Source: Pseudomonas sp. CFII64
GTDB lineage: Bacteria > Pseudomonadota > Gammaproteobacteria > Pseudomonadales > Pseudomonadaceae
Assembly (NCBI RefSeq): GCF_000416235.1
Contig: NZ_ATLO01000044.1
Span: 1-64,000, forward strand
DNA: 64,000 nucleotides
Direction: 5' to 3'
Shown piece by piece: positions 54,388-64,000 of the stretch. Position 1 is the first letter of the stretch. Each line of letters begins with the position of its first letter. The translations under genes and the position numbers were made by a program. Under the pieces are notes generated by a model. That model made no database searches. It was not told the DNA's origin and saw nothing but the letters and a program-made list of their open reading frames with translations.

Positions 54388-55803
54388 TTAACGTACTTGC
54401 GGGCCAATGAAGCGGCTCTTGGTTTCAGCGTGGGTGCCGCCGTTATCGGCGTCCTGAAGGATGAAGGTGACCTCGTTGGTGCTCGACGGCAGCTTCTCGG
54501 GGGCGCTCGACAATTCCACCGGCATGGTGAAGATGTCACCTGCCGCGACCTTGAATTCACGACGCCCTTGCAGCTTCAGATCCGGCAGGCCGGTGGCATC
54601 GAGAATGTAGGTGTGGTCGACCTGATCCTTGTTCATGACTTTAAGGCTGTAGACGTTCTCGATCCGACCTTCAGCGTTTTCCCGGTACAACACGCGGTCC
54701 TTGCTGACATCGAAGCCCACCAGCGAACGCATGAAGAAGGCTGATGCCAGCAGGCCGATCATCACCAGCAATACCAGCGCATAGCCAATCAGGCGGGGCC
54801 GCAGCTTGTTGGTGACCTGGCCGGACAGGTTGTGCTCGGTGGTGTAGCTGATCAAGCCGCGCGGGTAGTTCATCTTGTCCATGATGGTGTCGCAGGCGTC
54901 GATACAGGCCGCGCAACCAATGCACTCCACCTGCAGGCCGTCGCGAATGTCGATCCCGGTCGGGCAGACCTGCACGCACATCGTGCAGTCAATGCAATCG
55001 CCGAGGCCCTGAGCTTTGTAGTCCGCTTCTTTTTTGCGCGTGCCACGTTTCTCGCCGCGACGTGGGTCGTAGGAGACGATCAGCGTGTCCTTGTCGAACA
55101 TCACGCTCTGAAAACGCGCGTAAGGGCACATGTAAATGCACACTTGCTCGCGCAGCCATCCGGCGTTGCCGTAGGTGGCGAGGGTGAAGAAACCAATCCA
55201 GAAATAGGCCCAGCCATCGGCCTGGCCGGTGAGCAATTCGGCGGTCAGGTCGCGGATCGGCGCGAAGTAGCCGACGAAGGTCAGGCCGGTCACCAGACCG
55301 ATCAGCAACCACAGCGTGTGCTTGGCCAGTTTGCGCGCGAATTTGTTGGCACTCATCGGTGCCTTGTCGAGCTTGATACGCTGGTTGCGATCACCTTCGG
55401 TGACTTTCTCGCACCACATGAAAATCCAGGTCCAGACGCTTTGCGGGCAGGTATAGCCGCACCAGACGCGTCCGGCGTAGACGGTAATGAAGAACAGGCC
55501 GAAGGCGCTGATGATCAGAATGCCCGACAGCAGGATGAAATCCTGCGGCCAGAACGTTGCGCCGAAAATGTAAAACTTGCGCTCCGGCAGGTTCCACCAC
55601 ACCGCCTGATGCCCGCCCCAGTTCAGCCACACCGTTCCGAAATAAATCAGGAACAGCAGACCGCCGCCGACCATGCGCAGATTGCGGAACAGGCCGGTGA
55701 AGGCACGGGTATAGATTTTTTCGCGCGCAGCATAGAGGTCCACCGTGTTGTTATCGTTTTTCGGTGGCGGCGTGACATTGTGTACGGGAATCTGATTGCT
55801 CAT
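54388..55803 (-). CDS. ccoG: Cytochrome cbb3 assembly protein CcoG (FixG family)
   Basis: A 471-residue membrane iron-sulfur protein with about five helices. Cys motifs WCGYTCPQ and CIYMCPYARFQ precede a double [4Fe-4S] ferredoxin motif: CIDCTMCVQVCP and CIGCAACIDACD (about 260-300). It is a cupric reductase providing Cu(I) for oxidase assembly in related bacteria. First gene of ccoGHIS. A perfect ANR box stands 168 bp upstream. Confidence 0.95.
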   Translation of the reverse strand: MSNQIPVHNVTPPPKNDNNTVDLYAAREKIYTRAFTGLFRNLRMVGGGLLFLIYFGTVWLNWGGHQAVWWNLPERKFYIFGATFWPQDFILLSGILIISAFGLFFITVYAGRVWCGYTCPQSVWTWIFMWCEKVTEGDRNQRIKLDKAPMSANKFARKLAKHTLWLLIGLVTGLTFVGYFAPIRDLTAELLTGQADGWAYFWIGFFTLATYGNAGWLREQVCIYMCPYARFQSVMFDKDTLIVSYDPRRGEKRGTRKKEADYKAQGLGDCIDCTMCVQVCPTGIDIRDGLQVECIGCAACIDACDTIMDKMNYPRGLISYTTEHNLSGQVTNKLRPRLIGYALVLLVMIGLLASAFFMRSLVGFDVSKDRVLYRENAEGRIENVYSLKVMNKDQVDHTYILDATGLPDLKLQGRREFKVAAGDIFTMPVELSSAPEKLPSSTNEVTFILQDADNGGTHAETKSRFIGPQVR

Positions 55804-56246
55804 CGGTGCATCCCACGGCAGTGGAAAAATGCCTCAGTCAGTACATGCCGACTGTGGTCAGAAGAGTGCTGTTATGGCGTCAATGATACGCCTTCAGACT
55901 CGCTGGAAGGGTGCGACCTTTGGCCGCGTTGGGTGGCGACGATTCTTAGTGTAGGCAATTTTGATCGGTGTTGATTCAGATCAAGGAATTGGCCGATTTG
56001 TGGCCATTCTTCGTGCCGATCACGGCATTGTCGGAGTGGTCTTGCCGACGCGACAGTGCGGTTGTACCCGTTTGTAAAAAACTTACGGCTATTGACCATT
56101 AGTCCGCCAATTAACATCTGACTTCCTACACCATTTGTAGAGCGTTTCGGGTTGGCCTCAATGGTATTCCCGATGCTGTCGATTAAGCTTAAACACGAAA
56201 TCAATGGATGATTTCGTAACCTCCAAACGTTAAGAAAGGGATTTCA
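55804..56246. other. Intergenic region between ccoG and the phosphoesterase
   Basis: A gap of 443 bp with no gene. It holds the ANR-controlled ccoG promoter. The right half (about 56040-56246) is AT-richer and holds the divergent phosphoesterase promoter. Confidence 0.6.
55971..55984 (-). promoter_or_regulatory. Perfect ANR box before ccoG
   Basis: TTGATTCAGATCAA fits TTGAT-N4-ATCAA exactly. With transcription start at 55936, the box is centred at -41.5 and TAAGAA (reverse of 55943-55948) falls at -10. Confidence 0.88.
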
Positions 56247-57251
56247 ATGAACAGCTCAATTATCAACTGGGTGGCTGTGGCCGCTGTGCTCGCGTCCTTT
56301 GTGCCGCTGGCCCAGGCTAACGGACCCACGCCGCTGAACTGGGTATTTACGTCGGACCCGCAGTACCCGTGGACCGAAAAAAGCGACAGCGGGGAAGACG
56401 AAAGCAGCGCAACAAGAAACGCTCGCTCAAGACAGCTGATCGAAGCGCAATACGCCAACGTGGCCGACTACCGAAAAGCCCACGGTGGTTCGGCTGCGGT
56501 GCCTGTAATGATCAACGGCGACATGACGGCCTACGGTCATGCCTCTGAACGGGATGTGGTATTCCCACTTATCTCAAGCAGACTCGAAGGTGTTTACGAT
56601 TTTGGCCTGGGCAATCATGACTACGCCAACAATGTGAATGACTGTTTGTTGAACAATTGCGCCGCTGGCAGTGTGCAGGCGTTGATAGACCGGTATTGGA
56701 CCAAAACCGAAATGGATCTTGCGGCGCGGGACGTCGACGGCGTTCTGACCTATTTCGGCAGCCTTGCCTATTCCAAAGCATTCGGCGATGTTCATGTGGT
56801 GCAACTGAACAATGAACCGAGTTACTCGGTTGACTTCACCTCGGGCTCTTTGCTGACGTTCAATCGGCTGGGTTTCAGAATCAATGATGCCTTTGAGTGG
56901 CTGGAAAAAGATCTTGCAGCCGCGCGGGCCCAAGGCAAGGTGATCATTGTGAATATGCACAACACCCATGACTGGAAGGGCGACTTTTACGAGCGTGACC
57001 GCTTCAGGGCATTGATCGAGCGCTACCGTGTGACCGCCGTTTTTGCCGGCCACCTTCACGAGTCGTTGGGCGCTCACCTGGCCAGGGCAACCTTCGGCAC
57101 TGTTCCGGTATTCCTCAGTGGCTCGGCCTCGCAGCAGACCTACCTCACCGCCGAGTTTTCAGCTGATTTGCGGTCACTTACCGTCAGCACGGTCACGGGC
57201 AATGACTGGCGCAGCAGAGCGGTCGAAGCGGTCATCGATATTCAACGATAG
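56247..57251 (+). CDS. Secreted calcineurin-like metallophosphoesterase
   Basis: A 334-residue protein with a signal peptide (about 1-25, cut after AQA). Metallophosphoesterase motifs appear in order: TSDPQY (a D-x-Q first motif instead of D-x-H), NGDMTAYG, GLGNHDYANN, NMHNTHDW and AGHLHES. D-x-Q occurs in some branches such as ADP-ribose/CDP-alcohol phosphatases and acid sphingomyelinases. It is inserted in the cco locus, transcribed against ccoG and ccoP. Substrate unknown. The AT-rich upstream DNA suggests transfer. Confidence 0.85.
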   Translation: MNSSIINWVAVAAVLASFVPLAQANGPTPLNWVFTSDPQYPWTEKSDSGEDESSATRNARSRQLIEAQYANVADYRKAHGGSAAVPVMINGDMTAYGHASERDVVFPLISSRLEGVYDFGLGNHDYANNVNDCLLNNCAAGSVQALIDRYWTKTEMDLAARDVDGVLTYFGSLAYSKAFGDVHVVQLNNEPSYSVDFTSGSLLTFNRLGFRINDAFEWLEKDLAAARAQGKVIIVNMHNTHDWKGDFYERDRFRALIERYRVTAVFAGHLHESLGAHLARATFGTVPVFLSGSASQQTYLTAEFSADLRSLTVSTVTGNDWRSRAVEAVIDIQR

Positions 57252-57267
57252 GCCAGGATGGCTGAAA

Positions 57268-57306
57268 TGAAACAGCCCCATCTAATTGCTTGATGGGGCT
57301 GTTTCA
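57268..57306. terminator. Bidirectional terminator between phosphoesterase and ccoP
   Basis: A perfect 15-bp stem (57268-57282 with 57292-57306) and a 9-nt loop between two convergent genes. Confidence 0.8.
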
Positions 57307-57330
57307 AATCGCCGAATCGACCGTGAAAGG

Positions 57331-58308
57331 CTACTTGGCTTCTTCGGTTTTTTCCCCGTGGGAAAGGCTGTAAACGTAAGCGGCCAGCAGGTGAACCTTG
57401 TCATTGCCCTGCATCGCTTCCTGAGCAGGCATCTGGCCCTGGCGACCGTAACGGATGGTCTGCTGCAGTTGCGCGAAGCTCGAACCGTAGATGAATGCCC
57501 CCGGGTGCGTCAGGTCTGGCGCGCCCATTGCCGGCGTGCCTTTACCCGCCGGGCCGTGGCAAGCCACGCAGTTGGCGGCGAAAATTTTCTGTCCGGCTGC
57601 CGAATCGGCTTTCGCGTCTTCCGGCAATTTTCGGCCATCCAGTTGCGTCAGCACATAGGCTGAAACATCACGCACGCCTTGCTCGCCGACCACTTCGCCC
57701 CAGGCCGGCATGACCGCATGGCGGCCACCCATGATGGTGGTCTTGATGGTTTCAGGCTCGCCGCCCCAGCGCCAGTCGGCGTCGGTCAGGTTCGGGAAAC
57801 CGTAGGCGCCCTTGGCATCGGAGCCGTGACACACCGAGCAGTTGGAGGCGAACAGGCGACCGCCCATTTTCAGTGCCTGCGGGTCTTTGGCGACTTCCTC
57901 AATCGGCATGGCTGCGAACTTGGCGAAGATCGGTCCGAACCGCGCATCGGAGCGCGCCAGTTCCTTTTCCCATTCATGAACGCCGGTCCAGCCGGACTGG
58001 CCATTGGAGAACTCGGTCTTCTTGTCGTTATCCAGGTAGTCGTAACCCGGCAATATGCCTTTCCAGTTGCCCAGCCCCGGATACAGAACCAGATAACCCA
58101 GGGCAAAGATGATGGTGGCCACGAACAGCATGAACCACCATTTGGGCAGCGGGTTGTCGTACTCCTCGATGCCATCGAAGGAATGACCAACGGTTTCTTC
58201 CGTGGCCTCGCTGCGCTGGCCCTTGCGGGTCGACAGCAACAGCCAGGTCAGGACGAAGATCGTACCCAGGGTGAGGACTGTGACGTACAGACTCCAAAAC
58301 GTACTCAT
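57331..58308 (-). CDS. ccoP: Cytochrome cbb3 oxidase subunit III, dihaem cytochrome c (CcoP)
   Basis: A 325-residue membrane-bound dihaem cytochrome c feeding electrons to CcoO/CcoN. Two membrane helices near the N-terminus (about 5-25 and 56-76), then CSVCH (157-161) and CVACH (247-251). The start overlaps the ccoQ stop (ATGA). It is the last gene of ccoNOQP. Confidence 0.97.
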   Translation of the reverse strand: MSTFWSLYVTVLTLGTIFVLTWLLLSTRKGQRSEATEETVGHSFDGIEEYDNPLPKWWFMLFVATIIFALGYLVLYPGLGNWKGILPGYDYLDNDKKTEFSNGQSGWTGVHEWEKELARSDARFGPIFAKFAAMPIEEVAKDPQALKMGGRLFASNCSVCHGSDAKGAYGFPNLTDADWRWGGEPETIKTTIMGGRHAVMPAWGEVVGEQGVRDVSAYVLTQLDGRKLPEDAKADSAAGQKIFAANCVACHGPAGKGTPAMGAPDLTHPGAFIYGSSFAQLQQTIRYGRQGQMPAQEAMQGNDKVHLLAAYVYSLSHGEKTEEAK

Positions 58309-58502
58309 TTGTTGCTCCTGGAAGCTTGCGCTTGCTCGACGTTCTTGATGGCTTCGGGATCATCCGCGAAGGGCAGCAAGGTCGCGTCTTCAAACTCTGA
58401 CTTGCGCCGAGGGCTGAACACCCAGAGCGCCAGACCGATAAAGGCCACCATCACCACCAAGGTGCCAAGGCCTCGAATCATCCCGATATCCATCAAGATC
58501 AC
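58305..58502 (-). CDS. ccoQ: Cytochrome cbb3 oxidase subunit CcoQ
   Basis: A 65-residue one-helix protein (GLGTLVVMVAFIGLALWVF followed by SPRRKSEFEDATLLPFADD) that stabilises the oxidase complex. It overlaps ccoO and ccoP by 4 bp each. Confidence 0.93.
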   Translation of the reverse strand: MILMDIGMIRGLGTLVVMVAFIGLALWVFSPRRKSEFEDATLLPFADDPEAIKNVEQAQASRSNK

Positions 58503-59106
58503 CTTTTGCTTTTGATAATGGTGCCAAGGCCTTGCAGGTAGGCCACCAGTGCGTCCATTTCGGTCTTGCCTTTCACCGCTGCCTGGGCGCCGGCGATATC
58601 TTCGTCGGTGTAAGGCGTGCCGAGGGTGCGCAAGACTTCGAGTTTTTTCGCGGTGTCCTTGCCGTCGAGTTTTTTCTCGACCAGGAACGGATAGGCAGGC
58701 ATTTTCGACTCAGGCACAACGTTGCGCGGGTTGTACAAGTGCGCGCGGTGCCAGTCATCAGAGTAACGCCCGCCAACTCGCGCCAGGTCCGGGCCGGTGC
58801 GTTTGGAACCCCACAGGAACGGGTGATCCCAGACGCTTTCCCCGGCAACCGAGTAGTGACCGTAGCGTTCGGTCTCGGCGCGAAACGGACGAATCATCTG
58901 CGAGTGGCAGCCGACACAGCCGTTGGCGATATACACATCGCGACCTTCGACTTCCAGCGCGGTACGCGGCTTCATGCCCTCGACCGGCTTGTTGGTTACA
59001 TCCTGGAAAAACAGCGGCACGATCTGGGTCAGGCCGCCAATGCTGACGGCGATAACCATGAAGAAAGCCAGCAGGCCAATATTCTTCTCGACGACTTCAT
59101 GCTTCA

Positions 59107-59107
<1 letters not shown>
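58499..59107 (-). CDS. ccoO: Cytochrome cbb3 oxidase subunit II, monohaem cytochrome c (CcoO)
   Basis: A 202-residue membrane-anchored cytochrome. Anchor helix at about 10-30, CVGCH at 64-68, Met ligand likely in ESKMPAYPFL. It starts right at the end of ccoN. Confidence 0.97.
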
Positions 59108-60546
<1,439 letters not shown>

Positions 60547-60636
60547 TTAGGTGTATTTCCCATCCAGCTAGGTCGGGGCCAGTACGCGCAGGTTTAGCTC
60601 CGGGTTATTGGCAGACTCATCAAAAGCGAGGCAAGC

Positions 60637-61329
60637 ATGAGCAATGGGCAAAATGCCGGTATTGACGAGGATCAATGCGCGCAGCTGGCAAAGGACAATG
60701 GCTGGTTATGGAACCGGGCAGAAGGGAACTCAGGCAGCAAAAAAGTGACGCTTATTCTGGCCCACGGCGCCGGTGCGCCCATGGACAGCGCCTTAATGAA
60801 CGACATGGCTGCGCGCCTTGCAGCACAAGGGATCGAAGTGGTGCGTTTCGAGTTTCCCTATATGGCCCAACGCCGGATTGACGGTCGCAAGCGCCCGCCC
60901 AATCAGCAGGCGCTGCTGTTGGAAAGCTGGCGGCAGGTGTATGCCAGCCTGCGACCTCATGTCTCTGGAAGCCTGGCCATTGGCGGCAAATCCATGGGCG
61001 GGCGGATGGCAAGTCTGGTTACTGATGAATTAGGCGCTGAGGCGCTGGTCTGTCTGGGCTATCCGTTTTACGCGGTGGGCAAGCCGGAAAAGCCAAGGGT
61101 CGCGCATCTGGCTGAACTGCAAACCCCCACCCTGATTGTGCAAGGCGAGCGCGACGCATTGGGTAACCGCGAGACGGTCGAAGGCTATGTGTTATCGAAG
61201 TCGATTGAATTGTTGTGGTTGCCTGCCGCCAATCACGATCTCAAGCCGCTGAAAGCGTCCGGCGTTACCTATGAAGAGTGCCTGGCAAATACGGCGCAGC
61301 GCATCGGGCAGTTCCTGCTGACTGAGTGA
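60637..61329 (+). CDS. Alpha/beta-hydrolase of the KANL3/Tex30-like family
   Basis: A 230-residue protein with LILAHGAGAPMDSALMNDMA, the nucleophile elbow GGKSMGGRMAS (about 107-117), Asp in GERDALGNRE and His in AANHDLKP. Substrate unknown. It is divergent from ccoN and ends 2 bp from the convergent gene at 61331. Confidence 0.85.
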   Translation: MSNGQNAGIDEDQCAQLAKDNGWLWNRAEGNSGSKKVTLILAHGAGAPMDSALMNDMAARLAAQGIEVVRFEFPYMAQRRIDGRKRPPNQQALLLESWRQVYASLRPHVSGSLAIGGKSMGGRMASLVTDELGAEALVCLGYPFYAVGKPEKPRVAHLAELQTPTLIVQGERDALGNRETVEGYVLSKSIELLWLPAANHDLKPLKASGVTYEECLANTAQRIGQFLLTE

Positions 61330-61330
61330 T

Positions 61331-61795
61331 TCAACGGCATTGCAGATCGAATTCGCCGTCGCTGACTTCAAAATCGATCGCGGACATGCCAAAACTGAAA
61401 AGCCCTTTTATCTGCTGCCGGGCAATGTCGGCTTTGAGCAGGGTGAACTGGCCAGTCTGCAGGTTGGCGGAGTGATAGACCACGTTGCGTCTGCCAGGAC
61501 TTTCGTTATAGACAATTTTGATGTGCTCGTTGGCGACCAGATCATAGGTGCCGGCGGGTAAATCCCGGTCGAAGAACAGACCGATACTGGTGCGCTTCTG
61601 GCCCACCTTGCCGTCGGCAATAATCTTCCAGATCCAGTGCGTCGGGGCTTCGGCCAATTCAGGCCGAAGCATCAGCCGGGCGCGCAGAGACTTGATAACC
61701 ATGGGCCGCTGGTTGACGGCAACCGCGAAGTTGCCGGTGCAATTGGCTGGCGGTATGCCGCGTTTGGCAGGCTTTGAAGCGTCGCTCATGATCAT
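61331..61795 (-). CDS. Unassigned protein of about 154 residues
   Basis: A soluble-looking protein without signal peptide. Motifs THWIWKIIADGKVGQKRTSIG and GTYDLVANEHIKIVYNESPG suggest a mainly beta domain. I do not recognise the family. ATG at 61795 or 61789 may be the start. It lies downstream of the large repeat protein gene on the same strand and may be functionally linked to it. Confidence 0.6.
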   Translation of the reverse strand: MIMSDASKPAKRGIPPANCTGNFAVAVNQRPMVIKSLRARLMLRPELAEAPTHWIWKIIADGKVGQKRTSIGLFFDRDLPAGTYDLVANEHIKIVYNESPGRRNVVYHSANLQTGQFTLLKADIARQQIKGLFSFGMSAIDFEVSDGEFDLQCR

Positions 61796-61896
61796 GCTCT
61801 TGAATCTGGCCGGGGAGCTATTCAATGGAAGGCGCCGCACTTTTCAGGCGACGCCCTGTAGTTTTCAGCACTTGGCTGGCTTGGGCCCGAAATGGA

Positions 61897-64000
61897 TTAA
61901 CCCGGCGCACGGACCAGTGCGATGGCAAAACAGGTCTTATGGTGCAGCATCTGCAGGGGCTCGCCTGTGACCAGGTTTTTTACGAGATACCACTTAATAC
62001 CCACCGCAACCAATGCCATCGTTGATGACCAGTAAAAACTATTGCCCATTGGCCACCGGTTACCGTAAGCATTGTGGATTTCGCCCAGTTCCTCAAACGT
62101 CGGAAGGCGTCCGCCCTTGGCCCCGGCAGCCGCCTCCATTTGCGAAAGACTGCCACTGTTAAGGCCAAAACAATTGACGACATTGCTCCAGGTGACGGTG
62201 TAGCTGCTGGTTTCTCCCGCCGCATCCGTCACGGTAATAGTTGCCGGGCCATTGCCACGAGGCGTGACCAGCCCCGTCTCGTCTACGCGCGCTGGCTCGG
62301 TCGCGCTGTATACGTAGGGAGGCTGACCCCCGCTGGCAACCCGCTGCACCGTGGCACCGGCCGGGAACACGGGAAGGATACCGGTAAAGTGCGGCATCAA
62401 ATAAGCCCGGCCGGTCAAGGTGATGGGTGAAGTGTCAAACACCAGCGGCGTTTTGACCGTCAACTGCAACGGCGCGGAAACCAGCGACGCCGTTGCGCGG
62501 GTTACCGTGTAAGTCACCGTCGCGGGGTTGCCGACGTTGGCAGTAATGAAGGATTTCGGAACGTTGAATTGCAACTGCGCTGCGCCGCCCACCAACTGCG
62601 GCGCGGTGTCGTGTGCGCTGACGCCTTTCCAGCTGACGAATACGCTGTCCGTGGCCTGCATGTCTCGATAGGCCACTCGAACGGTTGCGCCGGACTCGGG
62701 GATTTTTCCGGGGACGACGATACCGTCTGGGCCGACGTTATCCATGAGCGGAGCAGAGAGCTCACTTAGGCTGCCCACCACTTTCAGCAACAGCGAAGGC
62801 GAAGTCTGCACGACGCCTGAGGCACGCTGCACGCTGTAAACCACCTCAATGCTCTGGCCGACGTTAGCGGCGATCACCGCACTGGAAAATACCAGGGAAA
62901 GCTCTTTGCCCACATCAGCTTCCTGGACGATTTTTTCCTTGCTGTCGCTGGCATTACTGCCCTTGACGTCGATTCGCACCCGATCATTCCGCTTCAGATT
63001 CGCACTGGCCTGCACGACCACCGTCGCCCCGTTTGCAGTGTCGGCAAGGTACAGCGTGTCACCCCTAGCTTCCTTGACGTGTGAAACGGGAAGCGGTGTC
63101 ACGACAGTTTCCTGCACAACAAACGTAAGCCTGTCGGAACGATAAGTCTGGCCGTTGCGCTCAACTTCATACCAGACGTTGACCCGGGCATCGAGGCTGG
63201 CGACGACAATACTTTTCAATACCCGGAACAGCACTTCGCGGTTCACCGTACCGCTATTGAGCACCGTATAAGTGCTATACACGCCATCAGGCGTGCGGCC
63301 GTCCCAATGCAGAGTGACTTTGTCGCGGATTGTCATCCCGGTGTAAGGCTGAATACGCACAATGGCTTCCGGGCCGATATTCGCTGGATCAAGCACGCCG
63401 TCGGCACTGAGGTGATCCACGCTTGGCATGGGTAATGGCACACTGGTGTCCTGGCTCACTCTCAAGTCCAGAACCGGCGATTTGAAGAAAGCCCGGGCGA
63501 AGGTGTTGACCGTGTAGTAGACCTGCACCGTTCCTCCGGCCAGCACGCTGACCTTGTCCGGAGGGATACGATATTCCAACGTCTTGCCGATATCGTCACG
63601 GTTCAACGTCTTCAGTTCCTCGTGCAACACGTTCGCCCCGCTGGCCGTTTTGCCAGCCCAGACCAGCGTCACGTCATTGCCATCCGCCATGAAGTAATAA
63701 GGCGGCACCAGGGCGACGACATTATGCGACGCCGGATCAAGCACACCGTCTTGTGCTGCCGGGACCTTTGGCGCCTGCAACTCCTGAACTTCGCCGACAA
63801 CCGTCAGCGACAGACTCTTGGAACGCTGCATCACGCCGCTGGCTTTTTCCACCGTATATTTCAGGCGCGCCCGGCCTTGAGTAATCGGCACGAACTGCGC
63901 GAACGGTACGAAGAACTCCACGAAACTCGATGGGTTCTCCACCGTCTTGGTGATCACGAACGGCTCCAGCGCCATGCCTTCGGCGGTATTGCGCTCCACG
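61897..64000 (-). CDS. C-terminal part of a large Ig-like-repeat surface protein with Lcl-type tail
   Basis: Open at the right edge; 700 residues are visible. At least four modules of about 110 residues each begin with a D-G-V/I-L-DP or similar motif and contain a V-x-L-x-W-x-G core (for example VTLVWAGKTASG and VTLHWDGRTPDG). A Big-like domain (QPPYVYSATEPARVDETG and ATITVTDAAGETSSYTVTW) and a final Cys-containing DUF1566/Lcl-like domain (RLPTFEELGEIHNAYGNRW and SFYWSSTM) follow. Such proteins are usually surface or secreted adhesin-like. The start and any signal are outside the window. Confidence 0.75.
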   Translation of the reverse strand, partial: VERNTAEGMALEPFVITKTVENPSSFVEFFVPFAQFVPITQGRARLKYTVEKASGVMQRSKSLSLTVVGEVQELQAPKVPAAQDGVLDPASHNVVALVPPYYFMADGNDVTLVWAGKTASGANVLHEELKTLNRDDIGKTLEYRIPPDKVSVLAGGTVQVYYTVNTFARAFFKSPVLDLRVSQDTSVPLPMPSVDHLSADGVLDPANIGPEAIVRIQPYTGMTIRDKVTLHWDGRTPDGVYSTYTVLNSGTVNREVLFRVLKSIVVASLDARVNVWYEVERNGQTYRSDRLTFVVQETVVTPLPVSHVKEARGDTLYLADTANGATVVVQASANLKRNDRVRIDVKGSNASDSKEKIVQEADVGKELSLVFSSAVIAANVGQSIEVVYSVQRASGVVQTSPSLLLKVVGSLSELSAPLMDNVGPDGIVVPGKIPESGATVRVAYRDMQATDSVFVSWKGVSAHDTAPQLVGGAAQLQFNVPKSFITANVGNPATVTYTVTRATASLVSAPLQLTVKTPLVFDTSPITLTGRAYLMPHFTGILPVFPAGATVQRVASGGQPPYVYSATEPARVDETGLVTPRGNGPATITVTDAAGETSSYTVTWSNVVNCFGLNSGSLSQMEAAAGAKGGRLPTFEELGEIHNAYGNRWPMGNSFYWSSTMALVAVGIKWYLVKNLVTGEPLQMLHHKTCFAIALVRAPG

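Overview
The window is a stretch of a Pseudomonas chromosome, probably from the P. fluorescens group. The evidence is GC-rich codon use, a gene order (xdh/guaD/ureide genes, GntR, smc-zipA-ligA, dnaX-ybaB-recR, apt-anr-hemN-ccoSIHG-ccoPQON) that matches what I recall of the P. aeruginosa PA1513-PA1554 region, and several families of REP/REPIN elements typical of fluorescent pseudomonads. No tRNA, rRNA, CRISPR array, insertion sequence or prophage was seen.

Layout. 1-1716: the tail of an unknown gene and a frameshifted, AT-richer delta-60-repeat gene. 1735-10276: mixed housekeeping and envelope genes (sulfate-binding protein, K+ channel, Cache chemoreceptor, RutR-like TetR regulator, DUF808 and COG4705 membrane proteins, PAP2 and histidine phosphatases). 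10509-28797: a large purine-salvage and purine-degradation island. Guanine deaminase and xanthine dehydrogenase (xdhABC, guaD) yield urate. A membrane urate hydroxylase fused to cytochrome c (puuD), 5-hydroxyisourate hydrolase, OHCU decarboxylase, PuuE allantoinase, allantoicase and ureidoglycolate lyase take urate to glyoxylate. Uptake is provided by a Tsx-type porin and by NCS2 and AzgA permeases. Two FCD-type GntR regulators sit inside the island. 28802-35898: smc, zipA and ligA. 36064-42196: accessory enzymes and 4.5S SRP RNA. 42361-46724: dnaX, ybaB, a curA-like reductase and recR. 46805-60546: a microaerobic block with apt, the O2 sensor anr, hemN, the cbb3-oxidase assembly genes ccoGHIS plus a TauE-like membrane protein, and the oxidase genes ccoNOQP. 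A periplasmic metallophosphoesterase gene sits between ccoG and ccoP. 60637-64000: a hydrolase, an unknown protein, and the C-terminal 700 residues of a large surface-type repeat protein that runs off the window.

The most informative non-coding signals are regulatory. TTGTRTACAA palindromes are paired in both divergent promoters of the purine island (puuE/hiuH and azgA/gntR). Six 14-bp TGAC-N6-GTCA-type boxes, three before tsx and three before xdhA, resemble the RutR operator. ANR boxes stand before ccoG (perfect) and hemN (one mismatch), each at the spacing expected for class II activation. Eleven REPIN-like inverted repeats of four sequence families occur between genes. One of them is translated in frame as the C-terminus of XdhB.

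I did not find a convincing wholly new system. The best candidates for new biology are the two-layer operator architecture of the purine island, the REPIN-derived tail of XdhB, the phosphoesterase inserted in the cco locus, and a few unassigned small proteins.
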